The notes beneath the pieces were generated by a model. That model was not told the DNA's origin and did no database searches. It was given only the letters and a program-made list of their open reading frames with translations. A stretch of 64,000 bases of DNA, from contig NC_090280.1 of assembly GCF_037392515.1 (NCBI RefSeq), positions 18,540,001-18,604,000 of the forward strand. Reading direction: 5' to 3'. This DNA comes from Haliotis asinina (Eukaryota; Mollusca; Gastropoda; Lepetellida; Haliotidae). The position numbers were made by a program, and so were the translations under genes. Below are positions 22,430 to 33,300 of this stretch, in pieces. Every line of letters begins with the position of its first letter. Within the stretch, counting starts at the first letter, position 1.

Positions 22430-22775
22430 ATGCCTAGCCGCTCAGTACCTCAACTTCGGGGTTTCAGCAAAATGGTTTAGATATAAGAGATGTAAATTCA
22501 ATTTTTTTCCATTCAGAAGTGACAAGCTATCATACAACTGGTATTACAGAACGGATCTAAATATATGCTGGGTAAAATGTAATGTCTCTAAGTGTAATAT
22601 TCAGGGTTACGGTTCATTTGATCCTCATTCAGTATGCTTTCGTACTAGTACACAGTTGTGTATTTATTATCACACCAGCTCCATACTCCTGCTCTGGGAT
22701 GTCACCAAAATGGCTTAGATCTGTGACCTGTAAATTCAAGTCTTCTTTTCATATTGAAGGTGATAAACTGTGATG
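22430..22775 (+). repeat. Decayed tandem duplication with kringle-tail relic
   Basis: Two diverged units about 236 bases apart (near 22436 and 22672) share 'CAAAATGG.TTAGAT' and a following 'TGTAAATTCAA' run. Between them, 22539-22612 matches the last 75 bases of the kringle exon ('GGTAAAATGTAATGTCTCTA' against 'GGAAAAGTGTAATGTCCCAG'). Confidence 0.55.
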
Positions 22776-22809
22776 TAAGTGGAAAACTGTTCACAGTAGG
22801 GTTTGTACA

Positions 22810-23275
22810 TTCACTTTCTTTCACTGTAGGACAATGTGGGCGTCAAATGTTCAAGTCTGCTTAATTAATGATTTTGGTTTTGGATATGTCTGGTTCAGCC
22901 AAGATGTTGGTGATGTAAAGATTATAAGTATATTTAAACAAAAGTTGTTAGATAATTTAAAAAAGTGCTGGCTCTCTACCCTTGGTAATTCCTCCAAATG
23001 CAGCTATTATCAGTTTTTAAAATCAGCGTTAAGTGTGGAATGTATCGCTTAACCTTTCCACACATTTAAGAGCTGTTTTAGCTGTTTAGGAGTAGTAGAT
23101 CTTCTCAAGAATACTAATGTAGACACTGTAAAATGTGTTGCCCTGAATCTAATTCATGTTAAAAACATAATTACAAACGCGCTTGAATGATCGATATAAC
23201 CCCGACTGAATCTCATTTTGAATGGAATCTGGGTCTATGGCCTTTCACTGGAATAAACTCTGTCTGTCTGTCTGT
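22810..23275 (+). mobile_element. Fragment of second LINE family (3' end)
   Basis: It encodes 'NDFGFGYVWFSQDVGDVK', which matches 'NAHGFGYVWYSQDVGDIP' in the copy at 52052-52681. It ends 'TGGAATAAACTCTGTCTGTC' with a (CTGT)n tail. Internally rearranged and without a long frame. Confidence 0.7.
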
Positions 23276-23572
23276 CTTTAGTTGAGAGTTATGATGTGAC
23301 ACATACTGTAGTGGAGAGTGTTCGTCAGTCTTTGTAAGATAATCACGGATGAATGAACACAATATGGTATCTTTTCCAACATTATGGTGTTCCCAACTGA
23401 CATATATTCTGGTATTACGTCAAAGTTCAAAAAGTTCAATTTTCGTTCCCCATGCTGATAAAATTTGTTGGATGACAGAGATGTGCCCAGAGAGCTGAAT
23501 ATTGACTGCTCCATCCACGAGCATGTCAACCTATCGCTGAATCCGTGAGCTCTGGTCGTCCCAGAGATTGGA

Positions 23573-23838
23573 GTGAGTGAGTGTGGTTTTACGCCGCACT
23601 CAACTATACTCCAGCTATATGGCGGCGGTCTGTAGAGAATCGAGTCTGGACCAGACAATCCAGTCATCAACAACATGAGCATCGATCTGCGTAATTGGGA
23701 ACCGATGACATGGGTCAACCAAGTCAGCGAGCATAACCACCCGACCCCGTTATTCGCCTCTTACGGCAAGCATAGTCGCCTTTTATAGCAAGCATGGATT
23801 GCTGAAGGCCTGTTATACCCCGGGACTTTCACGGGTTT
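23573..23838 (+). mobile_element. Complete abalone-type SINE with target duplication
   Basis: It is 266 bases long. The head is 'GTTTTACGCCGCACTCAAC' and the end is 'CGGGACTTTCACGGG'. The exact 12-base duplication CCAGAGATTGGA flanks it at 23561-23572 and 23839-23850. The target is itself a unit of a degenerate repeat that continues to 24240. Confidence 0.9.
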
Positions 23839-24240
23839 CCAGAGATTGGAAGGTCGATGCTTCCATCACATAATTTCCAACATAAGGCTGACGGGTGGAT
23901 ATCATAATAGCGATTGACAGGTCACCTCCATGAGCTGGGAGGTAGACACCAGTGCAAAGATCGGAAGTTCGCTGGTTAAATCCAGTTGTACCCACCATGG
24001 GCTGATGGATGGATGTCATACCAGAGATTAGAAAGTCGATGGTTCGATACCGTGGTCACCTCTGCTCCATCAGCACAAAGAAAGTAGGATCGTTGGTTCC
24101 ACCTGAATCCGTGGGATGGCAGATACAGAGATTGGAAATCCGATGCAACTATAACCAGGTGCGATAAACGTCAACCTTGAAAGCGGAAGGTCGGTGGATC
24201 GATGCCCTGGTCAACTTCACAGACTGGCAGACAGACGTCT
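23839..24240. repeat. Degenerate minisatellite, unit about 50-65 bases
   Basis: Motif 'AGAGATTGGAAGGTCGATG' recurs in altered form near 23841, 23958, 24024, 24080, 24128 and 24180, usually followed by a 'GGTTC...CC.GGTCACC' run. The SINE at 23573 split its first unit. Confidence 0.6.
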
Positions 24241-25540
24241 GCCCAGGAACTGGAGTTTTACAAATTATAACTTGGGCTGAATCTTTCATACTCCCCGGAA
24301 CGAAGTGGGAAAAGTACGTAGGATGAGCATTGTCCGTCCATACAGTATTTACTGCAATTCCTTCATAGATGGTTCTCTTGCCCCGCATGGTCTCCATGTC
24401 TATAGGCTGGAGGGGAGTCCATGTTTTAAGACGATGAAATATCCTCGTGTTAGCCAAAGTGACACCTGTTCTTCTAAAACGTTTTTGTATCAGTTCCATT
24501 AACTGAGCCAACGTTAGCGAGTGTCGACCTGATTGAGTGTTGCTGTCAGAAGTGTGAACCGACAATTTAAATCACTGTGTCTAAAATAATATACAGATGT
24601 GTTCACATCTCATTAACCGCTGACATAGGCATGATGGCATGCTTATGACACAAAGTGAGAATATTGATTCGTGATGGTTACACACAATATATTGACATTC
24701 ACATAGTAAGATGGGGGTAGTCGGGAGTAGTCACAAAATGAACATCTGTATTACTTTAACTGTAACTAATTGTTACAGTTTTTATTTTCAAAAGCCCCCA
24801 TTCGTACACCTGCAATAGGAACAAACAACTCAGACCTGTAAAATGCTAAACAGACACAAAATCTGGATACTGAGGCTAGCAACAGTTGTTTAATGTAAGA
24901 GAAATTCATTACTATGCCAAAGCAACAAAGTTCCTTGAAAGACACACGAAACATGGATGAAGATGAATACATACATAACAACTTCTTGTCATTCTTTATA
25001 CAACGTAACCCAACTTATTCTTGGTGCTTCACATATCAAATGAAACGTTTCACGTGTCCAAGCCTCTTGACAAATCAATATTCAGGCCATTTTGCAATCT
25101 GTCCACACGGTCCTGGTAAGTGAGACCAACTCATTGTCTCTGAACAAAATGAGAGATGACACCGAGATATTGTGGATGTTCCGGCATGAGGGCCACATCA
25201 TTTCATTCGGAATTGTTCCAAAACAACTAAAGTAAAAGCATACCTCCACGAGGAGGTAATTTTATCACTGCATGACAGATTTACTCTTGTTTTGATGTTA
25301 TTCATAAATTCATACTAATACAACGAATCAAAACAAGAATAGCATTAGTGGAAAGAGGTAAGCAATGAAACTCAATATATTGAGTGAGGAATCAAGGTTA
25401 TGTATTTAGCTCAAGACTCTCGCCAAAGCTGGCTAAATACAAGAGTTGACATGGTTGACTCGTCGTCGATGAAATGTATAAACTGACGTTTGCATTTGAA
25501 TATGAACACTGCTTTGACGCTTGTATGTAATACTAATAAA
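24241..25540. other. 3' flank of the MVFR-type gene, partly shared with 39.3-40.3 kb
   Basis: 24370-24440 ('GTCTCCATGTCTATAGGCTG...GGGAGTCCATG') matches 39390-39440, and 24630-24700 matches 40225-40300. A 417-base open frame on the minus strand overlaps these shared non-coding blocks and is rejected. No gene is seen from 24720 to 25540. Confidence 0.45.
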
Positions 25541-26090
25541 ATACAATCTATAGGCCGCCAGTGACCAAAGCCAGACCACCTTGCTGGGGATCATGGGCGA
25601 CAGTACATTGGCTTCCTGCATGAACACCAGCAGGATTTAAGCCATGCCTTTGACCACTGACAGTCTATTGACAAGCTAGCCGTTATTTAAACATGTCAAA
25701 ATGTGTGACCATAAAATCCTGGATATCTGCAAAGTACCACAATATCATTGGCGCTATGCTCTTATCAAAGGACAATCTTTATACAATACTTCAACCCCAT
25801 TAGATAACAATGACATAATAATATTTATCAATTGGGTCAACCATAGTTAAAATACATTCCTTCAAAAGCTAGTGTACCATCATATTTCTTTTTAAAAACT
25901 TTAGATTAAATGAGATAGATCTTGTAAGTTCGAAACTTTGTAATAAGTATCCCTTATGACAAAAATATCTACACGGGGAAGCACATAGTGCTTAGCTGTG
26001 CTTCTCTCATCACAAGGGGCACAGAATAGAGAGTGAAAGTAATACCCATGCTCTTAGGTAATCACCAATGTTTTAGATGAAACCATACCA
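25540..26090 (-). mobile_element. Old, diverged copy of the I/Nimb-like LINE 3' end
   Basis: 25590-25640 ('GGGGATCATGGGCGACAGTA') and 25960-26030 ('CTTCTCTCATCACAAGGGGC') align with the LINE 3' UTR and zinc-ribbon region (11200-11260 and 11640), but with much more change than the other copies. It is an older insertion or a related subfamily. Confidence 0.6.
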
Positions 26091-26453
26091 GCTTTGTTCT
26101 GTTCATACCTGAAATGCAGTGTATGATAAATGTTTTCAAATATCAAGTTCAACAGTCAAATCACCTCTTCGGTAATTCTTTACTTTAGTTATATATCTAC
26201 ATAAGGATTTCTACTTTTAAATCCGCTTTTCAAGTACTGTACAGATTTACTTGCCAATTTCATGGCTGTAGTTACGCTGAATTTCTCTGATCTGTGAGTT
26301 TTGCACTTTTCATGTAGCGGACAGGGCAACAGAGTGGATTTTAAACTCTGAGCATTTCCAGTGCATATTTGTTCCGATTGTTGTGACCTTTCAACATGAT
26401 CGTTGTGTCGGTTCCTGTCTGGATATTTGATGGTATCTGAGAGGTTCTTGAAG

Positions 26454-27275
26454 TGGGGATACGGAGAAAACGGAGCCCAGCAAAAACGGACCCCAGAAAA
26501 TAGAGAAAAAGGTGGTATTATTTATCCTAAATAATAACCTTTTGTCGGTGTAACCTCTGAAGATTGATCAGTTGTTTTTCATAGTTATGATGAACAAGCC
26601 AATGTGATTGCCTGTAGATTTTACAGTTAAGATAAATTGGACATGGGGAAGGAGGAAGTTTATATTGATCAGCGGATTAGCTGAAGATTAAACGACATTA
26701 GAAGTTACTGAGGGAGTCTGTTTTAACTAATTCTTGCCGGTTTCTAGTTGACTGCCTTTTAGATTTTACAGTTAAGAATAGTTGGAGATGGAGAAGACGC
26801 CATTAAGGAAGTGTTTATATTGATCAGCGGATTAGTTGAAGATTAAACGACACTGGCTTCTAGTTGTAAATGTATATATAAGACTGTTACGATCATGGTA
26901 CGGCATATCACAAGTCAACATGAGACCAAAATGTGCGTTTTGCCAGTCATTGATTACGTTTTATAAACTATGAAATCACAGAATGTGAGAAGGCCAAACT
27001 GCAATCAGAGAGAAAGTGATAAAGTGATTATAATACCGAATGGAGGAAGAGAATGTGTGGATGTTATATTTTTATAATATTGAAGGAGAAATTAAGAAAG
27101 AAGAAAATGTGCAAATGTGAGACAATGTTACTATTGTTATTATAATACTGAAGGAGAGATGAATAAAATCAACTACATGTGGTTTTCTGTTATAATGGCC
27201 GTTTTCTCTGAACTTAGGGGCCGTTTTCTTGTGTGCGGTGGCCAGTTTTGCTAGAGTCCGTTTTCACTATACCCC
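26454..27275. mobile_element. Non-autonomous DNA transposon with imperfect inverted ends
   Basis: The left end 'GGGGATACGGAGAAAACGGA' and the reverse complement of the right end 'GGGGTATAGTGAAAACGGAC' are alike, and both continue with 'CAGCAAAA'/'TAGCAAAA'. CTTGAAG stands at 26447-26453 and again at 27275-27281, a possible target duplication. The inside has a diverged direct repeat (about 26590-26700 and 26745-26860, 'TTTATATTGATCAGCGGATTAG') and no transposase. The superfamily is unknown. Confidence 0.6.
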
Positions 27276-27288
27276 TTGAAGAGAAGAC

Positions 27289-29287
27289 TAATGTCAAGAA
27301 CATACCTGGCATTGGACTGATAATCGTCTGGGAAAGCCTGTATATAACCAAAACACGACTTGTTCCATGTGGCGTCATCACAGTCACCTGGTGGAATTGT
27401 ATAGATTGAACATGACGCTCCTCTTTTGCAAAGTCGACAATGCTGCCGACTGATCCTTCACCCATGCACCTTTTCCTGAACCTGCTTTTTTCTGTTTTGT
27501 GACAGGCAGCGTATACACTGTATATATCTCTTAATGAAACAGCCAGTTCATTGCAATCAACGCAGTTGCATCACCCGCTCGCTTATGTTCCAGTATACAT
27601 CATTGCAAGGACTGTCATCTGCAAACGAAACAGTTAAAAAATTTATAGGAGACAAATGCGGTAATTTATTCACTGGATCAGGATCATTGTCAGGTGAAGT
27701 CCTAAGTCTGTTAGCTCCGGAGAATCTTTCACGAGTCAGCTGGTCACATCCAATGTGGACACTACAGTTTTCACCAAGATCAAGTCAAGCTTTTCCATAC
27801 ATTTCTGGGGTCAAGGACATCAACTACACCATAGTAAGCATGTTTGTTCTTTGGAAGCACAGGGAGGGGAATAACACTATGCTTTGAGACGATTAGCATG
27901 ATTTTGGACAATAATCTCAGGGGTAAAGTGGTTGAGAGATATAACTAATGGGACGTGTGTAGTAAGAACTCTCAGTATTAGAGTAAGGTAGTCCTCTCTT
28001 ATATCTTTACCTAGTCATGCTTGTTAAGACGAACACATACTCTGCAGACATATTGAACAGGACATGTCGTGGTGCACCAGGTGGAAGGGAATTGAAATGA
28101 TGATTGCTGCAGACCCAAACCAGTGTCATGTTCGCTGGTTGTTTTTCACCATATGCCCGGAGATCACATATGTCCACCAGAAAGTTTACATTAACCCCGC
28201 AAGTCTGATTTATTTCCCTTCTTTGATACACTTGACATGCATGTCCTGAAAGTGTCCACTGATACTCTGGGTACATGAGGAAACCATGTGTGAAAGAGAC
28301 ACTCCTAAGGGCTGTGTTGTGAAATCCTGGAATATTAACCATGGACCCAGTGTGTAGCTTTGCACGTAGTGTTTCATCGTCAATTTCTGTATCCCCCCCT
28401 GTTGAAAATATCTGTCTGACCTTTTCTTCAGGGAATTTGACAGGTGGTGAAAAATGCAGAAACCAAAGCCGTTAAAGAACATTGTATTACTACGAGACTA
28501 CAGGTAATCCATCCAAAGACATTGTTGTTTAAAATCTTTTTCGTGGTATGTACACAATGTACTCAGGAGAAATACTTTTACTTTATTCCATTTCTACAAG
28601 ATCTATTTTGTGTATGTGATTGCAGTTTCAAATGTTGAAATACCAAGTGATCCAAACTGTGTGGTGAAGTTTCAGTGATAAGTAAAGGGGTGAATATGTT
28701 ACCTGTCAAGCAGGACAACTGGAATGACTGGCTCAGTCTGGCACTCAACGAATGCATCCAAGATCTCATGTGTTGACACCAGCATGTTCTTGGCTCGCAG
28801 TTAAATATACATACATGTTTTTGCCTGATCAGCTGAATAATTAATATAAACATGATGTTGAAACGAAAGTCACAACCGCTGCTTGTCATTATTATTGACT
28901 CACCACCGCAACATTTCGTGTATGCAAATCTCTGACATCTCTGACCCAAAATTAGGGTTTATACAATTTACCACTTTGATGTTTCATTCACGAGGTCACC
29001 GTCAACTTGAACCAGGTCATTGGCCTTGATCGGGGTTAGCCTAAATTCAACAAGTTTGAAGACTGAGCAACATTTGTTTCTGTGGAAGGTGTGATACAGT
29101 CACGTCAGTGGTGACTTAACACCTTTAGCAGGTATCTTGCAGTTTCTATTTCCCAGAATTCAGGTTTATCAACAAACCGGTTGTAGGAATTAAATGACTG
29201 TAAAATTCTTGTCACTCTTCCTGTTAGGTCACCGTCAACTTGAACCAGGCCATTGACCTTGATTGAGGTTAGCCTAATGGCGGCCAT
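27289..29287 (-). other. Unidentified block of exon-like open stretches
   Basis: I do not recognise this gene. On the minus strand, 29287-29123 starts 'MAAIRLTSIKVNGLVQVDGD' and stays protein-like to 'IETARYLLK' before a possible donor. 28800-28707 offers 'NMLVSTHEILDAFVE' with donor 'GACAG|GTAACA'. The longest, about 28450-28010, reads from 'PPVKFPEEKVRQIF' to 'YVFVLTSMTR' and ends at 'CTAG|GTAAAG'. 27440-27305 offers 'CSIYTIPPGDCDDATWNKSC' with donor 'CCAG|GTATGT'. Amino-acid composition looks real, but I could not join all the pieces in phase, so this may be a decayed gene or unknown element. A 50-base direct repeat (about 28996-29047 and 29225-29277) carries the codons for 'RLTSIKVNGLVQVDGDL'. 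Confidence 0.35.
27534..27887 (+). CDS. Unidentified open frame, plus strand
   Basis: This is a 117-codon frame whose central part ('VKKFIGDKCGNLFTGSGSLS', 'VSWSHPMWTLQFSPRSS') has balanced composition. It ends near a possible donor ('CCATAG|TAAGCA' region). It lies among minus-strand exon-like stretches and has no recognised relative. It may be chance or part of an unknown element. Confidence 0.2.
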   Translation: MKQPVHCNQRSCITRSLMFQYTSLQGLSSANETVKKFIGDKCGNLFTGSGSLSGEVLSLLAPENLSRVSWSHPMWTLQFSPRSSQAFPYISGVKDINYTIVSMFVLWKHREGNNTML

Positions 29288-29289
29288 GG

Positions 29290-29860
29290 TTGTTTACAAA
29301 CACTGCAAACAATTGTTTTGGTTTTATTTCAGGTTATGTATTTTAAAAATACTATCATTTGTAACAATTTCACTGTGAAATAATAATGTCTCATGAAAAA
29401 GTATTCATTTTTCAACTTTTTTGTTTTCCTTTTTAAATCTTTGAATGTGTGAATACAGCACGTTCTAATGATCAATGAAACGGTAAAAGTTTATCAAATG
29501 AAACGAATTTCTTTTAACCAATCATAATGCCTCTCTGCAGCTGACCAATCAATGTTGAGAGTCTCTGAAAAACACATGTTCCATTATCACAAAACTAATC
29601 GAAAATACCTGTGTATCCCAGTCTGTATGGGTTATGACAACTGGTTGTCAACGGTCCTGTTCTTGTATGTCCGGTATCATCATTAACTACAGTGATTGAC
29701 GAACACAAGTTATTGTATGGTTGGAATCATACAGACAGGATTGAACAGAAACAGGAAGGTCTAATGTTTTTACGTGTTTATTGTTTAATTCACATTCAGC
29801 AATATTAAATGACGGTGGTCTTACACGAAAACTACTAATATCATATAAAGAAATACTTTC
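29290..29860. other. Intergenic, nothing recognised
   Basis: AT-rich sequence with no supported gene. From about 29860 it becomes similar to the reverse complement of 60960-61080, the shared upstream flank of MEKI-type genes. Confidence 0.4.
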
Positions 29861-30164
29861 AACAATACAGTCACAAAGGCTGTAGCCTGGTCGAATCAAT
29901 CACCATATTTGTCATTGTTCTGTTCTGCTGTTTAGCTGGCTACACATATACTACACAACCGTGAATATAAACACAAGATCAATACATGACAAGAGCTAAT
30001 ATCGGTGCTTTACACTGACTTCACCGGACATTTTGAAAGTGGGTGATATTAATATGAACAAAGCTCACAACCACAGAATTACAATATTGCATGATATCGT
30101 CAGTTACACATGCCAGGTCACAGGGTCAGAGTGTGTTTTTAACACACGTTTGTGAATCCACAGA

Positions 30165-30198
30165 CCTATCACGTTACATGAAATGAAATGTATAAATA
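30165..30198 (+). promoter_or_regulatory. Conserved core promoter of the MEKI-type gene
   Basis: 'CCTATCACGTTACATGAAAT' precedes a TATAAATA box at 30191-30198, which lies 42 bases before the ATG. Block and spacing are kept at 837-870 and in the minus-strand gene at 60783-60816. Confidence 0.7.
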
Positions 30199-30239
30199 CC
30201 TCAATGATTTTGTTTCGTTTTCTGTTGATTCCTGACGAA

Positions 30240-30369
30240 ATGGAGAAGATACTGCTCTGCATGCTAATGGCCACTGAATGGGTGTTTGCCTTTGAAATGC
30301 CTAACCTGTCTGTGCAGTTCCAGACACCATTTTTACCAAAACAGACCAATATCAAGAGAGGGAGACTCG
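30240..30369 (+). CDS. Exon 1: signal peptide
   Basis: The ATG is 42 bases after the TATA box. A hydrophobic core 'ILLCMLMA' is followed by 'TEWVFAFE' with likely cleavage after VFA or AFE. The donor is 'CTCG|GTAATA', phase 1. Confidence 0.85.
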
Positions 30370-33300
30370 GTAATATTTGGGCGATGTACTCATTCAACAA
30401 TTCAAGTCATCTCATAGAATTTCTCATAGTTGTAAAGTTATGTTTAATACCCTCTGCTATTGTGAAAAACAAAGTAAGTAGTCAAGAACGAAAACTATTT
30501 GTTCCAGGAAGAGCGTCAAATAACGTTATTGTTTATACTCATATTTTCGCTTTTAGAGACTCTGGAATCTGCCTTTTCCACCATGAAAAAGCGAATCAAC
30601 GAACTTGAAAAAGACAGAGAAGATGAAAGTAGGTGTTTTAATGTTTTTAATTTAAAAGTTTGGCTGTTAAGACACAATTAATGTATTCTTAATTTCAGTT
30701 GTTGCCATGATATCTTTTTCACATAACACAATATCACACATATGGTAATTATCTTGGAAAGGTAAAATATTTAAAGGAAGGTGAAAAGAAGTCATCATTT
30801 CGATACGTTTGATGGATTGACGGGGACGGATTTAAGTTGTCCCGTGGAACAGAAATTACCAATACTTGTGTCACATGTGGCACACTTGTTAGGCGTCCTA
30901 GTAGAAATGTCATGAAGTTTAGGTGGCACATTTGAGTGGCGTCCACACGGAAATAGCCTGAAGTCTTAGTCGCACACCTCGGTTGCGTCCACATAGAAAT
31001 ATCATGAATGTTTTGGTCGCCCACTTGGGTGGTGTCCATTTAGTAAAAAAGCTATCCTGATGTCTGTTTGGGAGCCTGGCATTTTCACATTGCGAAATTG
31101 ACAGAAAGACTTTTATCGTCTTATGTGTTATAGAGTCTAATTCGGGACAGCCGTCACCCAGTTATTTCCTAAGACTACAAACCATGTAGCCAAACCACGT
31201 GAGACATATTTGTATTTATTAAATCTGCATTCTTATTCCCTATAACTACCACTTTGTACCTTGTTTTGTCAGCCACCTGTACCATACTGTCTGATTCCTG
31301 GTGTCATATATGTATAATATTGAAAAGTGTGAGTGGCAGATTGGAGGCCGACTGTCTGTGTAGGGACGACCGCGAACAGGTTTTGGCCGCTCGTAGGAAA
31401 CGACCTGGGGTTGAGCTGGAACGCTAACCCCATTCAGGTATATCCCATCCTTGTACCAAGCGTTAGCATATGCATAATATTTAAAGCTTCATTTCCCATC
31501 CTTTTACATAGCTACCCTACAACATGGGTTCACATAGGGGCAGTTTGAATAATGAATTCTAGTGAATGTGTTTAGAACGGAGTTTTACATCTATTGTTTT
31601 AACCCTTGAGGAAGGTAATTGAATTAAAAAAATTTTGAACCTGTGGTCCGGTGGTCCGGTGGTGAGGCAGTCACATGTCGGCCTAGGAGTACATGCCCAT
31701 ATTCTGTACCAAATTAAACACTTATTATATAAACGTGAGAACCGATGGTTCGGTGGTCCGGACGACATCTGTCTAAAGTACCAGAATGAGCGCATTTTTG
31801 CGCTGCGTGAAATCACTAATGTCGTATGTTTGTATTCAGGGCCCTTATTTTCCAAACTTTCGTAGTCCTAAGAATTCGTAACTTTGATCTTAGCCAATGT
31901 CTTAAGAATGGGCTTACGAAGTTCGTAAGGTTACGAACGTTTCGAGAATAACCTGGCAAGTTCATAATGTTAACAATTTAGCATGTAAACTTTAAACCAA
32001 TATTGTTGACTAACCAATGTTCAGAGTGGACATGAAACTTTGCATTGTCGTTTCAGGTAATATACGTATACAGGCGAGGATGTGAGTGAGTGAATGAGTG
32101 AGTGTAGGTTTTATTTACACCACCTAGCAACATATTTCATATTTTACCTGGGAGCTCAGTTTATTTGTCATCTTTCATGTCATCCGTATTATATATTGTT
32201 TTGGTATGTTATTTCTATAATCGTGTACATGTAATACAGTACGTACCAGTGAACTCGCCAATAGATAATATATATTGTTCCATGAGCGAGTGTACATATA
32301 TTAGACATTTTCTCTGTTAGCACCCGTATATGCTTTATACATTTTACCTGTGACCAAACACAGCCCCGTGAAGGTCCGGAGTAGAATAGGCCTTCAGCAA
32401 CCCATGCTTGCCACAAAAGGCGACTATGCTTGTCGTAAGAGGCGACTAATGGAATCGGGTGGTCAGGCTCGCTGACTTTGTTGGAACATGTCATCGCGGT
32501 TACCATTCTTTATCCCATAAAATGTTTTCTGGTGAACGAAACATCATAGAAAACTTTATTTACTGGAAAAATGACACCTCATTCCTTTCATTGCTTGTCA
32601 AAAGAAACCAGCAGACAAAATTTGATGAAAATTTATGACCCGATGAATAAATGGGTTAATCAGAATCGAGCACGACCACGTGACCACGTGTAAGATCTGT
32701 AGCGCAGGACTGGTATAGATGGGTACGATAGCATGTGTCAACAAAGTCAGCGAGCCTCACTAGCCGATTGCAATTGTAGCCTCGTACGACGAGCATGGGT
32801 TTCTAAAGACAAGAACTACCATTTACAAAGACCTGATCCACTAACACGAGAGAAGAAACTTTCTACTTTACCATAAACTACGCAAGAGTCTCATCGCCGC
32901 CACCAGGATTGTGCAGGATTCCTGGTCAGATATTGTGTAAGTAGCTGTCTCCACTCTGCAGGTGCTGGTTCTGTACACGTCCCTTACAAGGCGTCAGTGA
33001 CGATGAGCATTCTCGGCTGCAACGTAGTACACAGTGGAGGCGGTGGGGTAGTCTAGCGGGTCAAGCGTTCGCTCGACACACTGAAGATCCTGGTTCCATT
33101 CCCAACATGGACACAATGTGTGAAGCCAATTTCCATTGTCCCCGCCGTGATATTGCTGGATTCTTGCTAACAGCGGTACAAAAGTACTTACTCTCTACAC
33201 AAAAGATGCACACAAAATGGGTGGAGACATGGGCTTAGTGACTGGTCAGCTTGTTCTATTTGTTTGTTTGTGTGTGTATCTCCATAAAGAAGACGTCTTA

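Noticed and set aside
24149-24565. 138-codon frame on the minus strand
   Set aside because: Overlaps non-coding flank shared with 39.4 kb, where the frame is not kept.
33038-33110. tRNA gene
   Set aside because: Box A and B are present, but there is no closed acceptor stem and a SINE body follows; it is a tRNA-derived SINE.
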